A stretch of DNA of 32,292 nt, from the NCBI GenBank assembly GCA_030646715.1, contig JAUSLJ010000030.1, positions 1-32,292 of the forward strand, written 5' to 3'. The notes below the pieces were generated by a model. It was not told the origin of the DNA and searched no databases. It was given only the letters and a program-made list of their open reading frames with translations. Within the stretch, counting starts at the first letter, position 1, and each line of letters starts with the position of its first letter. This document shows positions 9,001 to 17,270 of this stretch, piece by piece. The DNA is from Agitococcus sp. (GTDB lineage: Bacteria > Pseudomonadota > Gammaproteobacteria > Pseudomonadales > Moraxellaceae). Position numbers and translations under genes: made by a program.

Positions 9001-9401
9001 AATAAGGCACGAGTACTGCTAATGCGGTCATACAGTTTAACCAATGAATCCTCTTGATTTTCCCCGACTTTAAACTGTACCGATAAAATAGCCACAGAAT
9101 TGGCCGCAGTGGCATATACTTTATCGACGCTGGAAATCAGTTTAATTCCGCGTTCTAAAGGGCGAACGACTAACTCCTCAATTTCTGCGGCTGATGCTCC
9201 CGCTAATTCCACCCGAATACTCGCGCCTGGAATAATAATTTGTGGATTGTCTTCACGCGGGGTTTGTAAAATTGCCCCGATGCCCAGCATTAAACACGCC
9301 AAAATAAATAACTGTGTCAATTTAGAAGACACAAACACATCGGCTAATGACGCGGCAATGCTAAGTTTTTGCGCTGATTTTTCACGGTGAGCTGCTTTCA
9401 T
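6087..9401 (-). CDS. RND-family efflux permease (inner membrane, HAE1-like)
   Basis: A 1104-residue proton-driven RND pump. Residues 30-47 are the first membrane helix and the motif LGLLVDDAIVVIENIHRH (Asp429/Asp430) is the proton-relay signature of TM4. The second hydrophobic block (about 940-1095) mirrors the first, and two large periplasmic loops lie between. The length and domain order are those of a full HAE permease. Its ATG overlaps the adaptor gene stop by 4 nt, so adaptor and pump are translationally coupled. No outer-membrane TolC-type channel gene is present in the window. In this context it could export toxic alkane derivatives, fatty acids or solvents, but substrate is inference. 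Confidence 0.93.
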   Translation of the reverse strand: MKAAHREKSAQKLSIAASLADVFVSSKLTQLFILACLMLGIGAILQTPREDNPQIIIPGASIRVELAGASAAEIEELVVRPLERGIKLISSVDKVYATAANSVAILSVQFKVGENQEDSLVKLYDRISSTRALLPPNVSLPLIRSMNVDDVPIVTVTLASQTYDDDALKRLADRLLEGVHSLPSVSAAYVQGGRDREIRVELDPERMQSYGVSLDQARSLLLAANISLPLGATVLQGQTQQVFLNGFLKSANDVGRIIIGNDHHRLIYLSDVADVVDGVNTERKTASRLGFGVADVRYSHMLEADMPAVTLAIAKQRGTNAVEVANQVLARIDRMKANFIPNGVEVVVTRNDGSVANDTVNGLIEHLMIAIFSVFCVTLVFLGRKEAFIVGMSVPLVLALTLGIAWMAGLTINRVSLFALILSLGLLVDDAIVVIENIHRHYAMTGAALNKRLTTINAAGEVGNPTNLATLAVILVFGSLLAVTGMSGEYFYPIAFSVPVAMASSLFVAYTVVPWAAYRWLSVHPANESYHHEAGTISHIPRVNRLEMYYQRLLKPFIDNTIWRRWCFVGVIGLILLSLFQPLWQFIRPAGTSGPQSWFGVEMTMMPLNNKNTFNITIKLPETAPLEETDRLTRAMADVIRRHPQVSNYQVWLGQPGIVDFSSLLRGNAEITGENIAEIRVNLRDKHQRDSSSMQIVRELRPPLQAVAAAFPHSVIQLLEDAPGPPVRSTILAEIYGSNPTMLRGISTQVRQVFQQTWDVAEVNSSEPVNVQQQLLVVDSAKAALSGLTTTEVAITLHRFLEGEYLGQAHLVGEKIPVPIRLVIPRRHQPDLTLLSRVYITNKQGLRVPLSTLVTLTSGLTDRPIQRKNGERVSYVLGEMRQTAPAYAVLALDKRLDGLRLSDGSQLSTGNMRLTPQQVDSAKGYVLLWDGSQRQMLDTYRDMTGALGISIVFIFLILVAYYQSISIPIVAMAAIPLGLVGVFPGHWLMQAQFSATSMIGVIALAGVVIRNSLLIIDFVLEYRQQGMPLRDAILAAGAVRLRPILLTALAIVLGSAIMLTDPLFSGLAISLIFGTVAATLLTLIVIPLLLLILLRRKEAKAGAL

Positions 9402-10483
9402 GGTGTCACACCACTTGTCACCGCAAGGGCAATAACCCGATCATTTTCATGTAAATTGGCGGGAGGATGATCAACGACGCGCTCATGAGCACTTAACCCC
9501 ACCGTAACAGCCACCTGTGTGGGCCATTCTCGCCCTATACGTAACCAACGAAACCGAGCCACGTTGTCCGTACCAAGCACAAACACACCACGTAAACCGC
9601 CACGCTCAATGAGCGCACTCACGGGCAACAAGGGGTCATCGCTTGTACCTACCTCAAAGACAGCGCGACCAAACATGCCTGGCCTCAAGTTAGTCGTGTC
9701 AGCCAAGGCTATTTTGACAGGATAACTGCGTGTCACAGAATCACCTGAACGAACAATACGCTCTACCGTACCGAGCAAGGGTTTGCTCAGGCCATCTAAT
9801 TGAATACGCACCGATTTGCCGACATAAATCGCTGATAATTGCCGCTCAGGAATTTCCGTCTCAAAGCGTAATAAACGACCAGACTCTAAGGTTAAAATGG
9901 GCATGCCTGTTACAGCCAGATCCCCTGCACGCAGGTGCTTCTCTACGACTATCCCACTGATGGGGCTGTGAATTTCGGTGTATTGCAATTGCGATTTTGC
10001 GGTACTTAATACTGCTTGTGCTTGATTAAGTTGTTCAGTAGCGGCGGACTGATGTAATTTTATTTTACGTACGTCATTTTCTGCAATATGGCCTTGTGCA
10101 AATAGCATATTAAAACGTGCCGCATCAATATCGGCATCATGTAACGCAGACTTCGCAGCAGTCAGTGCGGCTGTTGATTGTCGGATTGCACCATCAACTT
10201 CTGCCGAATCAAGCCGCGCTAATAGTTGGCCTACCTTGACTGTATCTCCTTCTTGTAAAGGGATATCAAGTAAATAGCCACTTAAACGGGAAGCAATCGT
10301 CACGCGCTGCTCAGAGACTATTGAGCCAACACTGGTATATTCCAGAGGAGAACCTTGATTAACCGTAATAATGGGCAAACGGAGTTCTTGAGGTGCAGAT
10401 AAAGATACTGGGTTTTTATCTGGCTCACGACAAGCGGATAGCACAAAAAAACATATTGCACACAGCAGTAATCGAAAGCTCAT
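9398..10483 (-). CDS. RND periplasmic adaptor (membrane fusion lipoprotein)
   Basis: A 361-residue HlyD/AcrA-type adaptor. The signal peptide ends in a lipobox (FFVLSAC), making Cys18 the probable lipidated residue. Barrel-sandwich halves are seen around GSIVSEQRVTIASRLSGYLL and IHSPISGIVVEKHLRAGD, separated by a helical hairpin at about residues 85-165. The beta-barrel region follows, with RPGMFGRAVFEVG. It overlaps the regulator upstream and the permease downstream by 4 nt each, forming a TetR-adaptor-pump operon on the minus strand. Confidence 0.92.
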   Translation of the reverse strand: MSFRLLLCAICFFVLSACREPDKNPVSLSAPQELRLPIITVNQGSPLEYTSVGSIVSEQRVTIASRLSGYLLDIPLQEGDTVKVGQLLARLDSAEVDGAIRQSTAALTAAKSALHDADIDAARFNMLFAQGHIAENDVRKIKLHQSAATEQLNQAQAVLSTAKSQLQYTEIHSPISGIVVEKHLRAGDLAVTGMPILTLESGRLLRFETEIPERQLSAIYVGKSVRIQLDGLSKPLLGTVERIVRSGDSVTRSYPVKIALADTTNLRPGMFGRAVFEVGTSDDPLLPVSALIERGGLRGVFVLGTDNVARFRWLRIGREWPTQVAVTVGLSAHERVVDHPPANLHENDRVIALAVTSGVTP

Positions 10484-11094
10484 GATTTGCTCTCATTAGC
10501 CACACCTAGCAAACCACCACGTAGCAAGTTAATAATGTGTTGAGTCAAGACATCGGGTGTTTGTTGTGGCAATTGATAGCCTGGTAAAAAACGTCGCACA
10601 TGGCTACTTTCAAAGGGGAAAACCATCAAGCCAATCATTGAAACTGCTTGCAAATGGGCATCTTGCACAGGGGCAATACGATTGATCATCCAAGTGACTT
10701 CAGCAAAAAAAGGGGCAAAGACTTTGTCGGTGAGCGTTTGTGAGCGAGCGGTGTCGGTATCAAGTAATACCCATTGCAGCAGTCGCTGAAAATCGGCATC
10801 GGCCACTAAGGTCTGAATAAAGTGATGGATAAATTGATCTAAACTCTGCCATGGATCAATATCTTCTCTTAAATCAGCGGCAGAAATAGGCAAGCGATTA
10901 TTAAAAATATGCTTAACGGCCGTCAAGTAAAGCTCTTCTTTATCCTTAAAATGGTAATACAAAGCGGCAACGGTGACACCTACAGCCTCCGCTACTTGAC
11001 GCATAGACACGCCATGAAAACCAGAACGCGCAAACAAGACAATAGAGCAGTTTAGAATTCGCTCATGGGTAATATCTGTGGGGTTGTCAGACAT
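10480..11094 (-). CDS. TetR-family regulator of the RND efflux operon
   Basis: A 204-residue TetR/AcrR-like regulator. HTH residues about 10-55 include ILNCSIVLFARSGFHGVSMRQVAEAVGVTVAALYYHFKDKEELY. The ATG is preceded by AGAGGAT at good spacing. It is the first gene of the three-gene operon with adaptor and pump, all overlapping by 4 nt, so it is most likely the local autoregulated repressor of efflux. The 220-bp region to the divergent alkB gene is AT-rich and probably holds both promoters, so the regulator may also influence alkB. Confidence 0.88.
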   Translation of the reverse strand: MSDNPTDITHERILNCSIVLFARSGFHGVSMRQVAEAVGVTVAALYYHFKDKEELYLTAVKHIFNNRLPISAADLREDIDPWQSLDQFIHHFIQTLVADADFQRLLQWVLLDTDTARSQTLTDKVFAPFFAEVTWMINRIAPVQDAHLQAVSMIGLMVFPFESSHVRRFLPGYQLPQQTPDVLTQHIINLLRGGLLGVANESKS

Positions 11095-11314
11095 GGTTTT
11101 ATCCTCTACGATAAGGTGAGTATTATTTTTAATGTAAAACTTAACGAACGCTTAGTAATTTAGCCAAATATTAAGCTATTGACAAGTAAAATATTGATAC
11201 ACCTTGATTAGATGGGTTAATTCTGAATTGAAGTTATAACCTCACTCATGAAAGGCAATCATTAATTTACATCGGCTATATTGATTATCCCTTACCCTTG
11301 ACGAGGTCTACAAC
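11095..11314. other. divergent promoter region of the efflux operon and alkB
   Basis: AT-rich, 220 bp, between divergently transcribed genes. It holds a TTGACA at 11178-11183 and a TTGATA/TTAATT pair with a 17-bp spacer that could drive alkB. No copy of the TTTGGTC palindrome is present, so alkB and efflux seem to lie outside that regulon. Confidence 0.4.
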
Positions 11315-12562
11315 ATGAGTTCTGATACCTTTACACCAAAAAAACAAGATGATACTGGTTCAAATTGGAACGATCCTAAACGTTATTTGTGGCTACTCAG
11401 CCCTGCTCTGCCTGTCATTGGCCTAGCCGCGCTCAGTGCTTATGCGATTGCGCCTAAGCGTTTACGGGCACTGGCTTGGACGGGGCCTGCCTTGTTCCAT
11501 GGCGTGTTACCTGTGCTGGATCATTTTATTGGCGAAGACAAAAGCAACCCACCTGCTTCTGCTGTTAATGCACTGGAAAATGACAAATATTATGGCCGTA
11601 TTGTCAAAGCCTTTATTCCCGCGCAATATGCTGTGACTTTTTTGGGCGCGTGGCTGGCCAGTCGTAAACACACACCACTAAGTGATTATCTCGGCTTGAC
11701 AATGACTGTAGGGGTAATGAATGGTGTAGGCATTAATACGGCACACGAGTTAGGGCATAAACATGATAGCACCGATCGGTTTTTAGCGATGTTATCGCTT
11801 GTGCCGACAGGTTATACCCATTTTGTGGTGGAACATAACTTTGGTCATCACAAACGGGTTGCCACTCCAGAAGACCCTGCCAGTAGCCGTTTAGGTGAAA
11901 GCTTTTGGCAGTTTTTGCCCCGTACAGTGATTGGTGGCTTTAAGTCGTCGGTTCAAATTGAAACGGAACGCTTAAAACGCAAAGGCAAAGGCTTTTGGTG
12001 TCTCGAAAACACCCTATTACAAGGTTGGGCAATGTCAGCAGGCTTTTTTGGTCTGACAACGGCTGTTTGTGGGTCGCGTGCTATTCCATTTTTACTGGCA
12101 CAAGGGTCATATGGTGCTAGTATGTTAGAAGTCGTTAATTATATTGAGCATTATGGCCTCAAGCGCGAGCAATTGCCTACAGGTAAATATGTACGCACCG
12201 AACCGCAGCACAGTTGGAATAGCAATCATATTGTGACCAATTTATTTTTGTATCAATTACAACGTCACTCGGATCATCATGCTCATCCGACGCGGAGCTT
12301 TCAGGCATTACGCCATTTTGAAAATGCACCACAATTACCGAGTGGCTATGCGGCCATGATTTTACCTGCTTATATACCCAAACTGTGGTTTAGCTTAATG
12401 GACAAGCGTGTCATAGACCATTATCAAGGTGATTTGTCTAAACTTAACCTTCATCCTTCGGCGAAGGAGGCAATATATGCCAAATATCACTATATAGAGC
12501 CAAGTAAGTCCAAGACAGTAGACGAAAAAAACAGCCCTGCCTTAGTGGGAGTGGCAGCCTAG
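11315..12562 (+). CDS. alkB: alkane 1-monooxygenase (AlkB-type membrane diiron hydroxylase)
   Basis: A 415-residue integral-membrane non-haem diiron enzyme that hydroxylates the terminal carbon of n-alkanes. All diagnostic histidine motifs are intact: HELGHKHD (144-151), EHNFGHHKRVATPEDPAS (173-190), NYIEHYGL (275-282) and LQRHSDHHAHPTRSFQ (315-330). Hydrophobic segments lie at about 28-70, 100-140 and 235-275. The residue-330 block continues into ALRHFENAPQLPSGY, a known AlkB tail. It is monocistronic, followed by a hairpin at 12577-12615, and divergent from the RND operon. No rubredoxin or rubredoxin reductase, its usual electron donors, is encoded in the window. Trp55 might correspond to the residue that limits chain length in GPo1 AlkB, but this alignment is uncertain. 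Confidence 0.96.
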   Translation: MSSDTFTPKKQDDTGSNWNDPKRYLWLLSPALPVIGLAALSAYAIAPKRLRALAWTGPALFHGVLPVLDHFIGEDKSNPPASAVNALENDKYYGRIVKAFIPAQYAVTFLGAWLASRKHTPLSDYLGLTMTVGVMNGVGINTAHELGHKHDSTDRFLAMLSLVPTGYTHFVVEHNFGHHKRVATPEDPASSRLGESFWQFLPRTVIGGFKSSVQIETERLKRKGKGFWCLENTLLQGWAMSAGFFGLTTAVCGSRAIPFLLAQGSYGASMLEVVNYIEHYGLKREQLPTGKYVRTEPQHSWNSNHIVTNLFLYQLQRHSDHHAHPTRSFQALRHFENAPQLPSGYAAMILPAYIPKLWFSLMDKRVIDHYQGDLSKLNLHPSAKEAIYAKYHYIEPSKSKTVDEKNSPALVGVAA

Positions 12563-12576
12563 ACTTGCCCTACGTT

Positions 12577-12615
12577 CTATCAGCCTGAATTTAATCTTTA
12601 CGCTCAGGCTGATAG
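12577..12615 (+). terminator. hairpin after alkB
   Basis: CTATCAGCCTGA (12577-12588) pairs perfectly with TCAGGCTGATAG (12604-12615) across a 15-nt loop, starting 15 nt after the alkB stop. No strong T-run follows, so termination may be partial. Confidence 0.65.
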
Positions 12616-12739
12616 CCTTTCATCCGATATAACCTCTGTGTCTTCCTACGTATATACCTATCTTTATCGCTATAAGTCAGTTGACCTAGATAAAATTTAG
12701 TATTACGATTTAACAACGATACTATAAGTGTAGTTGTAT

Positions 12740-12775
12740 AAACACTATAAACACTATAAACACTATAAACACTGG
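12740..12775. repeat. four tandem copies of the 9-mer AAACACTAT upstream of the START gene
   Basis: Three exact copies and a fourth ending in GG run without spacers (12740-12748, 12749-12757, 12758-12766, 12767-12775), ending 11 nt before the ATG at 12787. Each copy yields a TATAAA-like -10 sequence. The array also fills the place of the ribosome binding site, for which no good AGGAG is seen. Confidence 0.85.
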
Positions 12776-12786
12776 TAAACCATATC

Positions 12787-13503
12787 ATGATAACAACACG
12801 TTTTTTGCCAAAACTATCAGTTTGTTTAGTCAGTCTGTTGCTCTCAACGTCCGTACTTGCGGCTAATGATGATATTCGCGATCTACAAGACACAGGGCCA
12901 ATGGATGAATGGCGGCTGATTAAAAATAATGAAGCTAAAAATATCAAAGCATGGGATAAAAAAGACATAGGACGACGCTATCGTTCTTTTAAACTTGACT
13001 TGGTTATTGATGCTCCTATCGACAGAGTTGCACGCGCTTATTTAGATGTAGAAAATTTCACGCACTGGTTTTGGGAAGTGAAGGAGGCCAAACTATTAAA
13101 AGTCGTTTCTGACACGGAGTTCTACTATTATTTAGTTCATCGTGCGCCTGTCACCCAGCCCACGCGTGATGTGATTATTCTCGCTAAAATTGAGCCCATG
13201 ACGGCATCAAAGAAATATGTTATTTTACGCTTAAAAGCGATACCTGATTATTTGCCCTTACGCCCACCGTTTATTCGCATGTTAGCCGAAGATATGACGA
13301 TAAAATGGACACCCACTGCCGACAATAAAACTCACTTTGAAGTAGAAGGTAATATTGACCCTGGTGGCGACATGCCTGTATGGGCAATTAATGCCGTACA
13401 ACGGCAAGCCCCTTATTATACAGTTCTTGGCTTACAACGGCGTGTAACACACCGTGATGTTGTTAATGACACAAGTCCATTACCATTCACTATTAGAAAA
13501 TAA
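12787..13503 (+). CDS. periplasmic START-domain lipid-binding protein
   Basis: A 238-residue protein with a Sec signal peptide (residues 1-25, cut after VLA) followed by a START/SRPBCC-type domain. Recognisable parts include RSFKLDLVIDAPIDRVARAY, DVENFTHWFWEVKEAKLL, TQPTRDVIILAKIEP and the C-terminal helix GGDMPVWAINAVQRQAPYYT. Bacterial START proteins bind hydrophobic ligands in a deep pocket. Next to alkB, a role in lipid or alkane trafficking is plausible but inferred. It lies immediately 5' of a decayed paralogue with the same domain order. Confidence 0.8.
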   Translation: MITTRFLPKLSVCLVSLLLSTSVLAANDDIRDLQDTGPMDEWRLIKNNEAKNIKAWDKKDIGRRYRSFKLDLVIDAPIDRVARAYLDVENFTHWFWEVKEAKLLKVVSDTEFYYYLVHRAPVTQPTRDVIILAKIEPMTASKKYVILRLKAIPDYLPLRPPFIRMLAEDMTIKWTPTADNKTHFEVEGNIDPGGDMPVWAINAVQRQAPYYTVLGLQRRVTHRDVVNDTSPLPFTIRK

Positions 13504-13714
13504 AAACACCTGCGCTCTGTTATTTTTAGTGAAGCTAGGTTCTTGCTGACGTTTTTATGGTGTTGATTCTACTATCAAAATCCATTTTTACCCGAGGGGA
13601 GAAACTGAGATAGTACTGGGTCGAAATTGGCTTTAGAGTGACGAGGCATGTTAGTCGCTTGTACCGTCAAGAGACTCCTCTCTTAATGCTCGTAATAACA
13701 GAGAAGTAAAAACA

Positions 13715-14378
13715 ATGTTGAACCGACAATCGCCTTTGTTTGCAAAAACTTCTAGATGGTTTGCTTTTGTTGGTCTCTTTGCTTCGACAGCCGTCATTGC
13801 TGATGAGTGGCTACCTGTAAAAAAAGATGAAGCTATTGGACACCACATCGAAGTATGGGAGAAAAAAGACATAAATCAACCGTATCGCTCCTATAAACTA
13901 AACACAACCATTGATGCTCCTATAGACCGCCTTGTGCGTATTTTTTTAGATGTAGAGCGATATAATCACTGGTTCTTCCAGATGAAGGAAGCCAAGCTTC
14001 TGAAAACCATCTCAGATACTGAATTCTACTCTTATTTAGTTTATCACCAGCATGCTAAGCAAAACGCCCGTGATGTGATTATTCATACAAAAATTGAGTC
14101 TATGACCGCGTCAAAACCTTATGTTGTTTTTCGCTTAAAAGCAATATCTGATTATTTGCCCTTAAGGCCCACCGCATATTCGTATGTTGACAGACGATGC
14201 AACGATAAAATTAACACCTATAGCAGGTAATCAAACACGTTACGAAATAGAAGGTACTGCCTTTGCTGGCGATATGCCTGTATGGACACTGCCCTACTAT
14301 ACGATACGTGGCTTAGAGCGGCGCGTAAAAGATAGAAGTGTCACTCATGATAAGAGAGCCCACTACCCTTTAAAATAA
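13715..14378 (+). pseudogene. decayed tandem copy of the START-domain protein
   Basis: The first frame (13715-14230) carries a signal peptide ending STAVIA, then the START features IDAPIDRLVRIFLDVERYNHWFF, KEAKLLKTISDTEFYSYLV and ISDYLPLRP. It leaves frame at a CCC run near 14168-14172. The homologous tail (DDATIKLTPIAGNQTRYEIEG, DMPVWTLPYYTIRGLERRV) resumes one frame over, ending at 14378. Compared with the intact neighbour it also lacks about eight residues (AINAVQRQ region) before PYYT. One extra C explains the frameshift. A sequencing error could explain the frameshift but not the in-frame deletion. Confidence 0.8.
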
Positions 14379-14462
14379 TGACGTATTAATGTGCCTATCT
14401 AACCGCTACCTGTATTACCAATATGGACGTTTGTTGGTTTTTTGTTTACACTGAGCTTAATA

Positions 14463-14490
14463 CCCGTGGTTCGACAAGCTCACCACGAGT
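14463..14490. repeat. intergenic hairpin repeat of the TTCGACAAGCTCA type
   Basis: CGTGGT (14465-14470) and ACCACG (14482-14487) flank TCGACAAGCTC. The same word family appears at 20641-20671 and around 20989-21055. Such short repeats are common dispersed elements between genes of proteobacteria. Confidence 0.6.
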
Positions 14491-14587
14491 GGCGAAACTT
14501 TTGTTTAGGTTGGCGGCTGTTTCGCATGGGCAGCCAAAGAGGTCACAAGTCCTGTTAGGCTACACACCATGCCTTAAGATAGCCTTG

Positions 14588-15478
14588 CTATAAATTATCG
14601 CGAATAAACGATAAAATGGTCTCAGCAAATACATCATTACGATCACCTGCAATCATGTGACCTGCGCCAGAAATGTCCACAATTTGTGCATGCGGAATGA
14701 GTGCTTTTAGCTCTTGCGCGCCTTCGTGACTGACTACATCACTATTCGCACCTCGCACCAACAAAGTTGGAATCTGGACTTTAGCCGCCGCAGCTAAACG
14801 CCGCTCGATAGAAGTTAGGGTTTCACCCTGATTTTTAGTCGGCGCGTAATCCAAAAAGCGCGGATCCCAGTGCCAACGATAACGCCCATCATCACCTAAA
14901 CGTAGATTCTTTTTCAGCCCAGAAGTGTCTTTGGGGGGTGGGCGATTAGGATTATAGGCGGCAATGGCATCACGTACTTCTTCGAGTGTCGCAAAACCCT
15001 GTGGATTGGCACTCATAAAAGTAATAATACGTGCTACACCACTGACCTCTGTGCGTGGCGCAATATCAACGAGCACCAACGCCAACGCCGACGGCGTATG
15101 TCCTTCACCGACAGCAACCATCGAGGTTAGTCCGCCCATGGAAGCCCCGACTAAAATAGGGGCGGCATCTAACTGCTCAATGATACAACGCAAATCACCA
15201 ACCATGGTATCAGCACTGTAATCGCCATCATCTGCCCATGCACTGTCACCATGACCGCGTGCGTCTACGCTAATTACCCGATAGCCTGCTTGGGCTAAAC
15301 GTTGCGCTGTACCCAGCCATGAATGCCGTGTTTGTCCGCCCCCATGCAGTAGCAATACAGGCGTACCTGTTGCTGAACCATAGTGATCTGCCACTAATGA
15401 AATACCATTACACCCCGTAAACAATAACGGTATTGGCGATAAATAAACGTCTTTTTTTGGCAATGTAACACTCCTCAT
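14588..15478 (-). CDS. alpha/beta hydrolase
   Basis: A 296-residue alpha/beta-fold hydrolase. The oxyanion strand LLLHGGGQTRHSW (42-54), the DARGHGDS motif, the nucleophile elbow GASMGG (Ser113), Asp247 in GANSDVV and His274 in GAGHM form a complete triad. The family includes esterases, lactonases, epoxide hydrolases and C-C hydrolases; the substrate cannot be fixed. The ATG at 15478 has no ribosome binding site, but AGGAGT inside its first codons is ideally spaced for a TTG at 15463, which may be the real start. It follows the GMC gene by 59 nt on the same strand and is probably cotranscribed with it. Confidence 0.88.
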   Translation of the reverse strand: MRSVTLPKKDVYLSPIPLLFTGCNGISLVADHYGSATGTPVLLLHGGGQTRHSWLGTAQRLAQAGYRVISVDARGHGDSAWADDGDYSADTMVGDLRCIIEQLDAAPILVGASMGGLTSMVAVGEGHTPSALALVLVDIAPRTEVSGVARIITFMSANPQGFATLEEVRDAIAAYNPNRPPPKDTSGLKKNLRLGDDGRYRWHWDPRFLDYAPTKNQGETLTSIERRLAAAAKVQIPTLLVRGANSDVVSHEGAQELKALIPHAQIVDISGAGHMIAGDRNDVFAETILSFIRDNL

Positions 15479-15537
15479 TTCGTGTATTTACTTACGCATT
15501 GCTAATGACACACAAAAACGATGTGTCTTTAGATGAC

Positions 15538-17133
15538 TTACGATAACCCCATCATTCTAAAACATTTTTCTGCAATAACCATACATGGGGCATTGGTATT
15601 TCCTGATACTAAAGTGGGCATAATGGAGGCATCGGCAATGCGTAAACTCGCAATACCGTGTACGCACAATTGGTCGTTGACAACCGCCATGTCATCATGA
15701 CCCATTTTGCATGTTCCGACGGGATGGTAAATGGTTTCGGCGTTTTCTTTAATAAAAGCAATAATTTGTTCATCGCTACGAACTCGCTCGCCTGGAAACA
15801 CCTCGCCATCATTGACCTCCGCAAACGACTTCGTTTTAAATATCTGCCTAGCACGTTTAAAACCTTCAACTAACACCGATAAATCGTCAGGATGACTTAA
15901 ATAATTGGCCAGAATTTGAGGTGCAGCCAAGGGGTCTGTACTGCTTAAACGAATTTCACCCCGACTTTTAGGGCGTAGCTGGCATAAATGAATGGTACAA
16001 CCGTGACCCATGGTCAGTTTTCGGCCATGATCGCGCAAAAAAGTGGGTAAAAAATGCAGTTGTATATTAGGTCTGCCTTCAGGATCATCCGACATCGGGA
16101 TAAACCCCCCCGACTCCGCAATATTACTAGTCAATAAACCACGCCGTTGAAAAATAAAACGAAAAACATCCACAAACACGCGTGGCAGCGCAAATAAAGA
16201 AATACCCACTGACTGCTTAGATTTATCGCGTATCATAACCGTGATATCTAAGTGATCTTGCAGATTTTTGCCAACACCTGCTAAATCATGTATCACAGGA
16301 ATACCTAGCTTTTCGAGTTCGGTGCGTGGCCCAATCCCTGACAGCAATAAGAGTTGTGGTGAGTTGACTGCACCACCACATAAAAGCACTTCTGAATGAG
16401 CGTGAATTATTCTTGACTGACCTTTTGAGATGACTTCGACACCAACGGCGCGTTTGCTTTCAATCACGATACGTTTGACGTGTGTTTCGGTGAGAATGGT
16501 CAAATTGCTTCGCTGTTTAACGGGTGTTAAAAAAGCTTTAGCACTACTAAAGCGCATCCCTTCCTTTTGAGTGACTTGATAATAACCTAGCCCTGTTTGT
16601 GTCTCTCCATTAAAGTCGTCATTAATAGGTAGCCCAACTTCGGCAGCGGCATTGACAAAACGGGTCGCTAAAGGGTTGATTGAGCGGACATCCGCTACGT
16701 TGAGTTCACCGCCTTGACCATGCCACGAATTCGCAGCACGTTCGTTATTTTCTAGTGCTTTGAAAATAGGGAAAAGATCATTCCAACCCCACCCTTTATT
16801 GCCTTGGGCTTCCCATTGATTATAGTCGGCTGGCGTACCCCGTATATACACCATGGCATTGATAGAGCTACTACCCCCCAATGTTTTTCCACGAGGCCAA
16901 TACAAGCGGCGATTATTTAAGTGAGTTTCAGGTTCGGTATTATACCCCCAATTATGACGACCCTCACGAATTAAGCCAATAATACCCATCGGAATATGAA
17001 TTAAGGGGCTTTTATCTTCTGGCCCTGCTTCTATCACACACACGGTTTTACCCGTGCTACTCAGGCGATTAGCTAACACGCAACCTGCCGAACCTGCACC
17101 TACAACCACGTAATCAAAAATATCCACAAGCAT
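15538..17133 (-). CDS. GMC-family FAD-dependent alcohol dehydrogenase (AlkJ / choline-dehydrogenase-like)
   Basis: A 531-residue GMC oxidoreductase. The FAD-binding GAGSAG is at residues 12-17, the GMC signature is GGSSSINAMVYIRGTPADYNQW at about 86-107, and the catalytic His470 is in HPVGTCKMG with the partner Asn in SGNTNAP (about 512-514). The length is normal for AlkJ, choline dehydrogenase and polyethylene-glycol dehydrogenase types. In an alkB neighbourhood the likely reaction is alkan-1-ol to aldehyde with electrons passed to the respiratory chain (inferred). It is divergent from the TetR/thioesterase operon. The shared 402-bp region holds two TTTGGTC palindromes and a GTACCAA palindrome 23 bp before this ATG. 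Confidence 0.9.
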   Translation of the reverse strand: MLVDIFDYVVVGAGSAGCVLANRLSSTGKTVCVIEAGPEDKSPLIHIPMGIIGLIREGRHNWGYNTEPETHLNNRRLYWPRGKTLGGSSSINAMVYIRGTPADYNQWEAQGNKGWGWNDLFPIFKALENNERAANSWHGQGGELNVADVRSINPLATRFVNAAAEVGLPINDDFNGETQTGLGYYQVTQKEGMRFSSAKAFLTPVKQRSNLTILTETHVKRIVIESKRAVGVEVISKGQSRIIHAHSEVLLCGGAVNSPQLLLLSGIGPRTELEKLGIPVIHDLAGVGKNLQDHLDITVMIRDKSKQSVGISLFALPRVFVDVFRFIFQRRGLLTSNIAESGGFIPMSDDPEGRPNIQLHFLPTFLRDHGRKLTMGHGCTIHLCQLRPKSRGEIRLSSTDPLAAPQILANYLSHPDDLSVLVEGFKRARQIFKTKSFAEVNDGEVFPGERVRSDEQIIAFIKENAETIYHPVGTCKMGHDDMAVVNDQLCVHGIASLRIADASIMPTLVSGNTNAPCMVIAEKCFRMMGLS

Positions 17134-17155
17134 TTCTCTTTTTGGTTGATTTAAA

Positions 17156-17172
17156 GTACCAAAAATTGGTAC
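17156..17172. promoter_or_regulatory. palindrome GTACCAA-AAA-TTGGTAC upstream of the GMC gene
   Basis: Perfect 7-bp arms with a 3-bp spacer, 23-39 bp before the GMC start codon. This would be in the leader or promoter of that gene. It resembles but differs from the TTTGGTC operators, sharing only the TTGG/CCAA half. Confidence 0.5.
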
Positions 17173-17270
17173 GTGTTTTTTATTTCTATAAAACAGCTAT
17201 CGCCTACAAGCGCATGTCTCTATCGCTAGCGGGTTAAAAAATATTTTTGGCAGCTTAACGTCTTTGGGGG

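Noticed and set aside
11140-11155. CTTAACGAACGCTTAG as an operator for the efflux TetR
   Set aside because: Only about 10 of 16 positions are symmetric, and no second copy was found.
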